DNA of 64,000 nucleotides from contig JAJDAJ010000032.1 in the NCBI GenBank assembly GCA_029261925.1, positions 28,549 through 92,548 on the forward strand. Reading direction: 5' to 3'. Of the stretch, positions 16,981 to 24,423 are shown in pieces. Within the stretch, counting starts at the first letter, position 1. Each line of letters begins with the position of its first letter. The notes under the pieces are model-generated. The model saw nothing but the letters and a program-made list of their open reading frames with translations, had not been told where the DNA came from and made no database searches. A program made the position numbers and the translations under genes. This stretch comes from Deltaproteobacteria bacterium (GTDB lineage Bacteria; Myxococcota_A; UBA9160; SZUA-336).

Positions 16981-18429
16981 GTGCCTGATTACACCTTCGA
17001 GCGACTGTCCGCAGCGGATCACCGCTTCCTGCTCCTCGAGCAGCCGGACACCCCGATGCAGGTGACGGGGGTGACGATCTACCAGGCGGGCCCGCTCCAG
17101 AACGCGGCCGGCGGCGTCGACATCGGCGCGATCAAGCGGCGCATCGCGCAGCTGCTGCCACGACTGCCGCGCTACCGGCAGCGCATCCGCTGGGTACCGG
17201 TCGAGCGCCAGCCCGTGTGGGTGGACGACGCGCACTTCAACCTCGACTACCACGTGCGCCACACCAGCCTGCCGCTGCCGGGGAGCCTCGAGGAGCTCAA
17301 GCGCAAGGCGGCGCGCATCATGGTGCAGCCGCTCGACCGCTCGAAGCCGCTCTGGGAAGCCTGGGTGGTCGAGGGCCTCGAGGGAGATCGCTTCGCGGTC
17401 GTGCACAAGATCCATCACGCCCTGGCCAGCGGCGAGCGCGGCGGGGACCTGATCCAGATGCTCACCGCGCCCGATCCGGGCGAGGAGCTCGAGGACCCGC
17501 GCCCGTTCCTGCCGCGGCCCGAGCCCGGTCGCATGGAGCTGCTGCGCTCGGAGTGGAGGCGGCGGCTCAGCCTGCCCACTCAGGTGCGCGACGCCGTGCG
17601 CTGGCTGCGCGACCAGCCCGGGGGACTCCGCGGCGAGCTCTCCGAGCGGGCGCGCGCCGTCGCCGAGCTGCTCGGCGTCGGCTCGGAGGACCTGACCGCG
17701 ACCCCGATCAACGGCGACGTCGGTCCCCACCGCCGCTTCGACTGGCTCGAGACCGATCTCGAGCACGTCAAGGCGGTGCGACGCGCGCTCGGCTGCAGCG
17801 TCAACGACGTGATCCTCGCGACGGTGGCCGGGGCCGTGCGCGCCTTCTTCCTGTACCGGCACACCAGCCCGGAGTCGGTCGACTTCCGCGTCTCGGCGCC
17901 CGTCAGCCTGCAGGACGTCGACGAGGAGCTGCCGACCGGAGGCCGGATCTCGCCCTGGATCCTGCCCCTGCCGATCGGCGAGGACAGCCCACTCGAGCGC
18001 CTCGACGCGATCAGCGCGGCCACCACGCGCCTGCGGGAGAGCCGGCAGCCGCTCGGTGCCGAGGTGCTCTCGGCCGCGGTCGAGTGGACGCCGTCGCTGC
18101 TGCTCTCGCTCGCGGGCCGCGCGCTGGCGCGTCCCATGCCGGTCAACCTGGTGGTGACCAACGTTCCCGGCCCGCAGCAGCCGGTGTACCTGCTGGGCTG
18201 CGAGATGCTCGCGGGCTACGGCGCCGCCCCGCTGATGGCCCACACGGGCCTGGGCATCTCGGTCACCAGCTACAACGGGCGGCTCTTCTGGGGCTTCAAC
18301 GCCGATCGAGACCTGCTGCCCGACCTGGCGAGATTCACCGCTGCAACCGCCGCGGCGTTCGAGGAGCTCGCCCGCGCGGCCGGCGTCGAGCTCAAGGAGC
18401 GGCCACCCGCCGCGTTCGAGGTCCGCTGA
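16981..18429 (+). CDS. WS/DGAT wax ester synthase/acyl-CoA:diacylglycerol acyltransferase, Asp-to-Ser variant
   Basis: A 482-residue WS/DGAT enzyme, which esterifies fatty alcohols or diacylglycerol with acyl-CoA at the inner membrane. The start YTFERLSAADHRFLLLEQP, VNDVILATVAGAVRAFF and NVPGPQQPVYLLG are canonical. The active site KIHHALASG keeps both His residues, but the usual Asp of HHxxxDG is Ser, so activity may be altered. GTG 16981 is chosen over GTG 16975 because it gives the family N-terminus and follows a GGGGG site. It lies 36 bp after the patatin gene and 3 bp before the next paralog, forming an operon. Confidence 0.88.
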   Translation: MPDYTFERLSAADHRFLLLEQPDTPMQVTGVTIYQAGPLQNAAGGVDIGAIKRRIAQLLPRLPRYRQRIRWVPVERQPVWVDDAHFNLDYHVRHTSLPLPGSLEELKRKAARIMVQPLDRSKPLWEAWVVEGLEGDRFAVVHKIHHALASGERGGDLIQMLTAPDPGEELEDPRPFLPRPEPGRMELLRSEWRRRLSLPTQVRDAVRWLRDQPGGLRGELSERARAVAELLGVGSEDLTATPINGDVGPHRRFDWLETDLEHVKAVRRALGCSVNDVILATVAGAVRAFFLYRHTSPESVDFRVSAPVSLQDVDEELPTGGRISPWILPLPIGEDSPLERLDAISAATTRLRESRQPLGAEVLSAAVEWTPSLLLSLAGRALARPMPVNLVVTNVPGPQQPVYLLGCEMLAGYGAAPLMAHTGLGISVTSYNGRLFWGFNADRDLLPDLARFTAATAAAFEELARAAGVELKERPPAAFEVR

Positions 18430-18432
18430 GAC

Positions 18433-19851
18433 ATGCCGAGGTACGCCTACGACCGGCTGACCGCGCAGGACACCTCGTTCCTGGTCTTCGAGAACTCGAA
18501 CTCGTTCACCCACGGCGCGGGCACGGCGATCTTCGAGGCCGGAGCCCTGGCGACCCCGGGCGGCGGGATCGACATCGACAGGGTCCGGCGCTCACTCGAG
18601 TCCATGCTGCACCAGGTCCCGCGCTTCCGGCAGAAGCTCGACTGGATCCCCGTCGAGCGCCACCCGGTCTGGGTGGACGACCCGGCCTTCGACCTGGACT
18701 ACCACCTGCGCCACATCCGGCTGCCGGCGCCCGGAACGCTCGCGGAGCTCAAGGCGACCTCGGCGCGGATCCTCGCCAACCGCATGGACCGCGCCCGCCC
18801 GCTCTGGGAGTTCTGGGTGGTCGAGGGCCTCGAGAACGGCGGCTTCGCGCTGATCCAGAAGATCCACCACTGCATGATCGACGGCGCCTCGGGCGTCGAC
18901 CTGCTGCAGCTGATGATGTCGCCCGATCCCGAGGCCAAGCCACTGGAGCCCACGCCCTGGGTGCCGCGGCCGGCCCCCACGCAGCGCCAGCTCGCCCTCG
19001 ATGCGCTGCGTTACCGCCTGCGCATGCCCCTCGACGTGCTGCGCAGCGCGCGCGAGGCCGGCAGCGTGCGCGACCTCGGCCGCGACCTGCGCACGCGCCT
19101 GAGCGCCACCGCGAAGCTGGCGCGCTCGATGACGCAGTCGGCAGCCGCCACCCCGCTCAACGAGCGGATCGGACCGCACCGCCGCGTGGACTGGCTGTGC
19201 ATGTCGCTCGACGACGTCAAGCAGGTGAGGCGAGCGCTGGGCGGCACGATCAACGACGTGGTGCTCTGCAGCGTCGCCGGGGCGGTGCGGCGCTTCCTGC
19301 AGCTGCGCGGCGTGGACACCGAGGCCCTCGACTTCCGGGTCGCGGCGCCGGTCAGCGTCCGCTCCGAGGACGAGCGCGGCACCATGGGCAACCGGGTCTC
19401 GCAGTGGATCGTGGACATCCCGGTCGGCGAGCCCGATCCGCTCGAGCGCCTGCGCGTGATCCAGGAGCAGACCAGCGAGCTGAAGTCATCGGGCCAGGCG
19501 GTCGGCGCCGACGTGCTCTTCCAGGTCGCCGAGTGGACCGGCACGCGCCTGCTGTCCCTGGCCGCGCAGCTGGCGTCGTCGGGAAACCCCTTCAACCTCA
19601 TGGTCACGAACATCCCGGGCCCGCAGATCCCGCTGTACCTCTGCGGGGCGCGCCTGCTCGAGATGTACGGCTACGTGCCGCTGGTGGACACCACGGCGCT
19701 GGGCATCGCGCTGTTCAGCTACGACGGGCGCCTGTGCTGGGGCTTCAACGCCGACTACGAGCTGCTGCCCGACCTGGCCGACTTCGTCAGCGGCATCGAG
19801 CGCGCCTTCGCCGAGCTGCAGCGGCTCGCCGCGAGCACGGGCCCGGCCTGA
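18433..19851 (+). CDS. WS/DGAT wax ester synthase/acyl-CoA:diacylglycerol acyltransferase
   Basis: A 472-residue WS/DGAT with a complete active site KIHHCMIDG (about residue 143), TINDVVLCSVAGAVRRFL and TNIPGPQIPLYLCG. It is predicted to make wax esters and/or triacylglycerol from acyl-CoA. It is the immediate downstream neighbour (3 bp) of the variant at 16981, and the two are alike along their whole length, so they arose by tandem duplication. Together they could be a mixed-specificity pair. It is convergent with the fourth paralog, 9 bp away. Confidence 0.92.
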   Translation: MPRYAYDRLTAQDTSFLVFENSNSFTHGAGTAIFEAGALATPGGGIDIDRVRRSLESMLHQVPRFRQKLDWIPVERHPVWVDDPAFDLDYHLRHIRLPAPGTLAELKATSARILANRMDRARPLWEFWVVEGLENGGFALIQKIHHCMIDGASGVDLLQLMMSPDPEAKPLEPTPWVPRPAPTQRQLALDALRYRLRMPLDVLRSAREAGSVRDLGRDLRTRLSATAKLARSMTQSAAATPLNERIGPHRRVDWLCMSLDDVKQVRRALGGTINDVVLCSVAGAVRRFLQLRGVDTEALDFRVAAPVSVRSEDERGTMGNRVSQWIVDIPVGEPDPLERLRVIQEQTSELKSSGQAVGADVLFQVAEWTGTRLLSLAAQLASSGNPFNLMVTNIPGPQIPLYLCGARLLEMYGYVPLVDTTALGIALFSYDGRLCWGFNADYELLPDLADFVSGIERAFAELQRLAASTGPA

Positions 19852-19860
19852 GGCGCGCGC

Positions 19861-21249
19861 TCAGAGCACGCCGGTCGCGCAGGCCAGATCCCGGAAGCTC
19901 TGGCCGATCGCGTCGGTGAGCTTGTCCAGATCGGGGACCCGCTGCGCGTCGGCATGCAGGCCCACGTGCAGGAACCCGGCGTAGGAGAAAAGCGCCGCAC
20001 CCAGGCCGATGCGGCCCGCGATCGGCACCACCGGGTAGATCTCGAGCAGCTCGCGCCCGCACAGGCGCTGCGTGCTTTCCGGGCCGCGGACGTTGGTGGC
20101 GATCAGGTTCGCCAGGCGGCCGACGCTCACGCGCCGCGCGATGCGCCCCAGCAGCGGGCTCGGCAGCAGGTCGAGGGCCTGGAGCAGGCCGTCCACGCCC
20201 GACCACGCGGCCTCGGTCTTGAGGCGATGCGTGAGCTCGCAGGTGAGGGTCAGGCGCTCCGCCTCGCTGCGCGCGCCGAGCACCAGCGGCACGAAGATCG
20301 CCGACAGTCGATTGCCGAGGCGAGCGGCCTCCTCGCTGCTGCGCAGGCTCACCGGGACCATCGCGACCAGACGCTCCTCGCGCTGACCGAGGCCGGTCAG
20401 GAAGCGCGCCAGCCCGCCGCCCAGGACCGACAGGGCCACGTCGTTCAGCGTCGCCCCGCTGACCCGGCGCACCTGCTGCAGCGCATCGAGCGGCAGCCGC
20501 GTCACGCTCAGGCGCCGGCTCTCGCCCACGGGCGAGTTCCAGGGCAGCTGCGGCACGCCGTCGAGCGCCCAGCGCGCCAGCGAGCGCAGGCCCGCCGCCG
20601 ACTGGCCCAGCCGCGCGCGGACGGTGGCCGCGTCGCGCGCGCTCGCGGCCAGCTCCCGCGCCTGCTGCTGGCGCCGCGCCAGCTCGTCGACGACCGCGGC
20701 GGCCATGCGCGCGGGCGCGCCGGGCGCCCGCACCGGGCGTGTCCGAACAGCGGGCTCGCCGGCGGCGTCCTCGTCGTCCACCAGGCGTTCGAAGAGGCGC
20801 ACGCCCGCGAGGCCGTCGACCATGCAGTGGTGCACCTTGTGCAGCAGCGCACAGCGTCCCCCCTCGAGACCGTCGATCAGGTCCATCTCCCAGGCGGGCC
20901 GGCTCAGGTCGATCGGCTCGGCGAGTCGCCGCGCGGCGATGGCCAGCAGCTCGCCCTGCGTTCCCCGCCCGCCGAGATCCCAGCAGTGCAGGTGCGCGCG
21001 CGGGTCGAAGTCGGGCGCGTCTTCCCAGCCGGGCAGCGCCAGGTGCAGCGGCGCCTCGCGGACCACCTGTCCGTAGCGCGGGGCGCGGTCGACCCGGCTC
21101 GCGATGCGCCCCGCCAGCGCGTCGAGGTCCAGCGAGCCGTCGAGGATCGCCAGGCCCGCCAGGTGCAGCGGGGCCCCGGGCCGCTCGAGGTAGTAGAAGC
21201 CCGCGTCGGCCAGGGACATGCGGCGGCCGTGTGCCAGCGCCTCGGTCAT
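19861..21249 (-). CDS. WS/DGAT wax ester synthase/acyl-CoA:diacylglycerol acyltransferase
   Basis: A 462-residue WS/DGAT with a canonical KVHHCMVDG site (about residue 138), TLNDVALSVLGGGLARFL and NVRGPESTQRLCGRELL. Its ending (GLGAALFSYAGFLHVGLHADAQRVPDL) and start (MSLADAGFYYLERPGAPLHLAGL) resemble the degenerate 14039-15394 protein more than the plus-strand pair, so it is probably the active relative of that pseudoenzyme. The ATG at 21249 lacks a strong ribosome site; ATG 21219 (MSLADAGF) is an alternative that matches the family N-terminus. Confidence 0.9.
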   Translation of the reverse strand: MTEALAHGRRMSLADAGFYYLERPGAPLHLAGLAILDGSLDLDALAGRIASRVDRAPRYGQVVREAPLHLALPGWEDAPDFDPRAHLHCWDLGGRGTQGELLAIAARRLAEPIDLSRPAWEMDLIDGLEGGRCALLHKVHHCMVDGLAGVRLFERLVDDEDAAGEPAVRTRPVRAPGAPARMAAAVVDELARRQQQARELAASARDAATVRARLGQSAAGLRSLARWALDGVPQLPWNSPVGESRRLSVTRLPLDALQQVRRVSGATLNDVALSVLGGGLARFLTGLGQREERLVAMVPVSLRSSEEAARLGNRLSAIFVPLVLGARSEAERLTLTCELTHRLKTEAAWSGVDGLLQALDLLPSPLLGRIARRVSVGRLANLIATNVRGPESTQRLCGRELLEIYPVVPIAGRIGLGAALFSYAGFLHVGLHADAQRVPDLDKLTDAIGQSFRDLACATGVL

Positions 21250-21353
21250 GCGATCTCCCCGCGCTCAGCATAGACGCTGAGACCGCACGACCCAAGCGCC
21301 CGATCCGCCGCGCCGCACGGGTGTGTGCGCGGCGCGGCGAGGAACCGCCGCGC

Positions 21354-22301
21354 TCAGGCCGCGCCGTGGTGCGCACGGAAGGCGCGCGCCGCCTCGCTTC
21401 CCATGTAGAAGGAGAGCAGCCGGGGCTCCGTCGCCAGCAGATCGACCGCCACCAGCCCGTCGAGGACCTCGGAGAAGTCAGGGTCGACGTTGAAGGCCAG
21501 GAAGCGACCTCCCAGGCGCAGGTACTCCCGCACCAGGGTGGGCAGCGCCTTGCCGTCGTGCTCGATCTCGGCGACGGCGCGCGCCAGCGCCTCGGGGTCG
21601 GAGAGCCCGTCGCAGAGATCCTCGGGAACCGGGGGTCCCTCGAACGGGTTCCGCGGCCGCACCTCTGTCGCCAGGTCCGGATGTCCGTGGTAGCGGGCGA
21701 GCACCGCGCTGATCACCGCCCGCGACATCGCGGAGTACCGCGCCGGAATGCTGACCGGCCCGAAGAGGATGCGGCACTCCGGCTGCGCGGCCACCAGCTG
21801 CCCGAGGCCCTTCCAGAGCGCCATCAGTGCGGTGGACGAGCGCTGGTACTCGGGGCGCACGAACGAGCGTCCGAGCTCGAGCGCGGGCCCCAGACGCGCC
21901 AGGAACGCGGCGTCGTACTCGAACAGCGTCGAGGTGTAGAGCGCGCCCACGCCGCCGGCCGCCTGCAGGCGAGCCGTGTCGCCGACGCGGTACGCACCCA
22001 CCACCTCGCCCCGCTCCGGGCTCCAGGCAAACAGGTGGCGGTAGCTCCGGTCGAAGCGGTCGAGATCCAGCTCGCGGCCCGTGCCCTCGCCCGCCGCGCG
22101 GAAGGTGATCTCGCGCAGCCGGCCGATCTCCTGGAGCAACGACGGGATCTGCGCGGCGTCGGCCACCAGCACGCGCAGGTCGCGGCGCTCCACGAGCACC
22201 TGACCGCGCGGGAGGGCCGCCACCTCGGCGGCCAGCGCGGCCGGGTGGATGGCCGGTCGCACTGGCTCCGGCGTTCGCGCACGCGTCGGTCTGGATCGCA
22301 T
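21354..22301 (-). CDS. OlsB/hemolysin-type GNAT acyltransferase
   Basis: A 315-residue protein of the ornithine-acyl-ACP N-acyltransferase/hemolysin group (GNAT fold). Landmarks are LREITFRAAGEGTGRELDLDRFD, HLFAWSPERGEVVGAYR and ELGRSFVRPEYQRSSTALMALWKGL. Family members acylate ornithine or lysophospholipid amines to make aminolipids. Here it lacks an adjacent OlsA, although the HAD-PlsC fusion is nearby. The ATG at 22301 begins with a basic stretch, and a later start is possible. It sits at the edge of the lipid-acyltransferase island, divergent from the VOC gene. Confidence 0.82.
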   Translation of the reverse strand: MRSRPTRARTPEPVRPAIHPAALAAEVAALPRGQVLVERRDLRVLVADAAQIPSLLQEIGRLREITFRAAGEGTGRELDLDRFDRSYRHLFAWSPERGEVVGAYRVGDTARLQAAGGVGALYTSTLFEYDAAFLARLGPALELGRSFVRPEYQRSSTALMALWKGLGQLVAAQPECRILFGPVSIPARYSAMSRAVISAVLARYHGHPDLATEVRPRNPFEGPPVPEDLCDGLSDPEALARAVAEIEHDGKALPTLVREYLRLGGRFLAFNVDPDFSEVLDGLVAVDLLATEPRLLSFYMGSEAARAFRAHHGAA

Positions 22302-22436
22302 CGCCGCCCCCGGCCCTGAAGGTCCCTTACAGAATGGCGGTTCGGGGCCGGATCCGGCAAGAACCCGTGACGCTCGCCACCGGGAGAGCCGGCGGCGGCT
22401 GGAGTATCATCGCCGCAGCTCGAGGCGGAGGGCGCG

Positions 22437-22886
22437 GTGGCGGTCAAGGCAGTTTCTCATGTGGCGATCGGGGTCTCCGACATGGAGCGCTCGCTGCGCT
22501 TCTACCGGGACGTGATCGGCCTGCGGGTGCGCGCCGACCAGGAAGAGGAGATGCCGGCCATGGGTGGCGCGGGCCCGATGAAGCGCCGCGGCGTCTACCT
22601 GTGCTGGAGCGAGGGACCTGACGAGTCGTTCATCGTGCTCGACCAGCAGCACGCGCCGTTCGGCGAGCCGGCGCGCCTGTTCCAGCGCGCCATCCACCAC
22701 TTCGGCTTCTGGGTGGACGACGTCGCGGCGATCGCCGAGCGGGCGCGCGCCGGCGGCTTCGAGGTCGTGGTCCAGCCGTCCGAGGGGGACAGCTGGACCT
22801 ACGGCGAGCCAGCGGGCCGCCGGATCCGCAGCAGCTTCCTGCGCGATCCCGACGGGAACAACGTGCAGGTGGATCAGCGCCTCTGA
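22437..22886 (+). CDS. VOC-family (glyoxalase/dioxygenase fold) protein
   Basis: A 149-residue single vicinal-oxygen-chelate domain: VSHVAIGVSDMERSLRFYRDVIGL at the start, HHFGFWVDDVAAIAERARAGG in the middle, and FLRDPDGNNVQVDQ at the end. Such proteins are metal-dependent lyases, isomerases or dioxygenases; metal-ligand His residues are visible in both halves. The GTG at 22437 has a GGCGGAGG site, with a TATCAT box 26 bp upstream (22405-22410). It is followed after 13 bp by an acyl-CoA ligase, so probably cotranscribed. Confidence 0.85.
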   Translation: MAVKAVSHVAIGVSDMERSLRFYRDVIGLRVRADQEEEMPAMGGAGPMKRRGVYLCWSEGPDESFIVLDQQHAPFGEPARLFQRAIHHFGFWVDDVAAIAERARAGGFEVVVQPSEGDSWTYGEPAGRRIRSSFLRDPDGNNVQVDQRL

Positions 22887-22899
22887 GCGCTCTGCTCCC

Positions 22900-24423
22900 G
22901 TGCGGCTCGACGAGATTCCCGCCCGTGCCGCGCGCGAGTCCCCCGACGCGCCCGCGCTGATCTCCGGCGCGCAGCGGCTCTCGTTCTCCGCGCTCGAGCA
23001 GCGCGTCGCGTGCGCGGCGGGAGCGCTCGCGCGGCGAACCCGGCCCGGAGACCGGGTGGCGCTGCTGGCCGAGAACCGGCCCGAGGTCGTCGAGCTCTAC
23101 TACGCGGCCCCGCGCGCCGGACGGGTGCTCGTGCTGCTGAACTACCGCCTGTCGGGACCCGAGCTGGCGCGGACCGTCGCCGACTCCGGCGCGTCCCTGC
23201 TGATCGGCGAGCCGGATCTGCTGGCACGCCTGGCCCCGCACGCGGCGCTCTGCCGCGGCGCCGGCGAGCCCGTCGGACTCGACGACTGGAGCGTCGAGGT
23301 CGGGCGGAGCGCGCCCGTCGGACCGGTGCCCGCGGACGAGGACGATCCGGTCTGGCTGATCTACACCAGCGGCACCACCGGGCAGCCCAAGGGCGCGATC
23401 CTGACGCACCGCAACCTGGTCACGGGTCTGCTCGCCTCGTCGCTCGGGCGGCCAGTCTTTCCGGCCGACGTCTACCTGTACCCGTTCCCGCTGTGCCACG
23501 TCTCCGGTCACAACGTCTGCGTCTTCCACCTGCATCGCAGGCCGGTGGTGCTCCTGCGTCGCTTCGACGTGGACGCCCTGCTGGAGACCGTCGAGCGCGA
23601 GCGCGTCACGGCCATGTCGCTGGCGCCGACCATGCTCTCCAGCCTGCTCGACGCCCCCGGTCTGGCGAGCGCCGATCTCTCGAGCCTGCGCTCGATCGGC
23701 TACGGCGCGTCGGCGATCGCCGAGCCGGTCCTGCGCGGCGCCATGGAGCGCCTCGGCTGCGAGCTGTCGCAGGGCTACGGGATGACCGAGATGGCGGGCA
23801 CCGCCGCGTTCCTCGACGCCGCGGCCCACCGGCGGGGGCTGGAGCGCGAGCCGCAGCTGCTGCGCGCGGCCGGCCGGACCGGCCCGCTCATCGAGCTGCG
23901 CATCGTCGACGACCACGACCGCGACGTGGCATCCGGCACGGCCGGCGAGATCGTTGCGCGCGGCGACCAGCTCAGCCCCGGCTACTGGAACGCGCCGGAG
24001 GCGAGCGCCGAGGCCTGGCGCGGGGGCTGGTTCCACACGGGCGACATCGGTCGGCGCGACGCCGACGGCTGGCTGTACGTGGTCGATCGCAAGAAGGACA
24101 TCATCGTCAGCGGCGGCGAGAACGTGGCGTCGCGCGAGGTCGAGGACGCGCTGAGCCTGCACCCCGACGTGCGCGAGGTCGCCGTGGTCGGCGTGCCCGA
24201 TCCACACTGGGGCGAGGCCGTCTGTGCCGTGGTGGCGCTGCGCGACGGCGCGCGGCCCGACGCCGACGCGCTGGTCGCACTCAGCCGCGAGCAGCTGGCG
24301 GGCTACAAGAAGCCGCGGCACGTGCTCTTCGTGGATGCCCTGCCGCGCAACGCGGGCGGCAAGGTGCTCAAGCCGCTGCTGCGCGAGCGCGCGGCCGCGG
24401 AGCTCGCGAGCGGCCGGAGCTAG
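22900..24423 (+). CDS. AMP-dependent acyl-CoA synthetase/ligase
   Basis: A 507-residue acyl-CoA ligase with nucleotide loop IYTSGTTGQPKGAILTHRN (about residue 153), QGYGMTEMAG, FHTGDIGRRDADGWLYV, the hinge DRKKDIIVSGGENVASREVE and the C-terminal lysine segment NAGGKVLKPLLRER. It is a fatty-acid or aryl-acid activating type. The GTG at 22900 lies 13 bp after the VOC stop. It ends tail-to-tail with the MMPL gene: both TAG codons sit in one 4-bp overlap (24420-24423). Confidence 0.9.
   Translation: MRLDEIPARAARESPDAPALISGAQRLSFSALEQRVACAAGALARRTRPGDRVALLAENRPEVVELYYAAPRAGRVLVLLNYRLSGPELARTVADSGASLLIGEPDLLARLAPHAALCRGAGEPVGLDDWSVEVGRSAPVGPVPADEDDPVWLIYTSGTTGQPKGAILTHRNLVTGLLASSLGRPVFPADVYLYPFPLCHVSGHNVCVFHLHRRPVVLLRRFDVDALLETVERERVTAMSLAPTMLSSLLDAPGLASADLSSLRSIGYGASAIAEPVLRGAMERLGCELSQGYGMTEMAGTAAFLDAAAHRRGLEREPQLLRAAGRTGPLIELRIVDDHDRDVASGTAGEIVARGDQLSPGYWNAPEASAEAWRGGWFHTGDIGRRDADGWLYVVDRKKDIIVSGGENVASREVEDALSLHPDVREVAVVGVPDPHWGEAVCAVVALRDGARPDADALVALSREQLAGYKKPRHVLFVDALPRNAGGKVLKPLLRERAAAELASGRS

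Noticed and set aside
15319..18513. A 1,064-codon open frame on the minus strand
   Set aside because: Antisense to patatin and WS/DGAT genes, with low-complexity translation and no motif.
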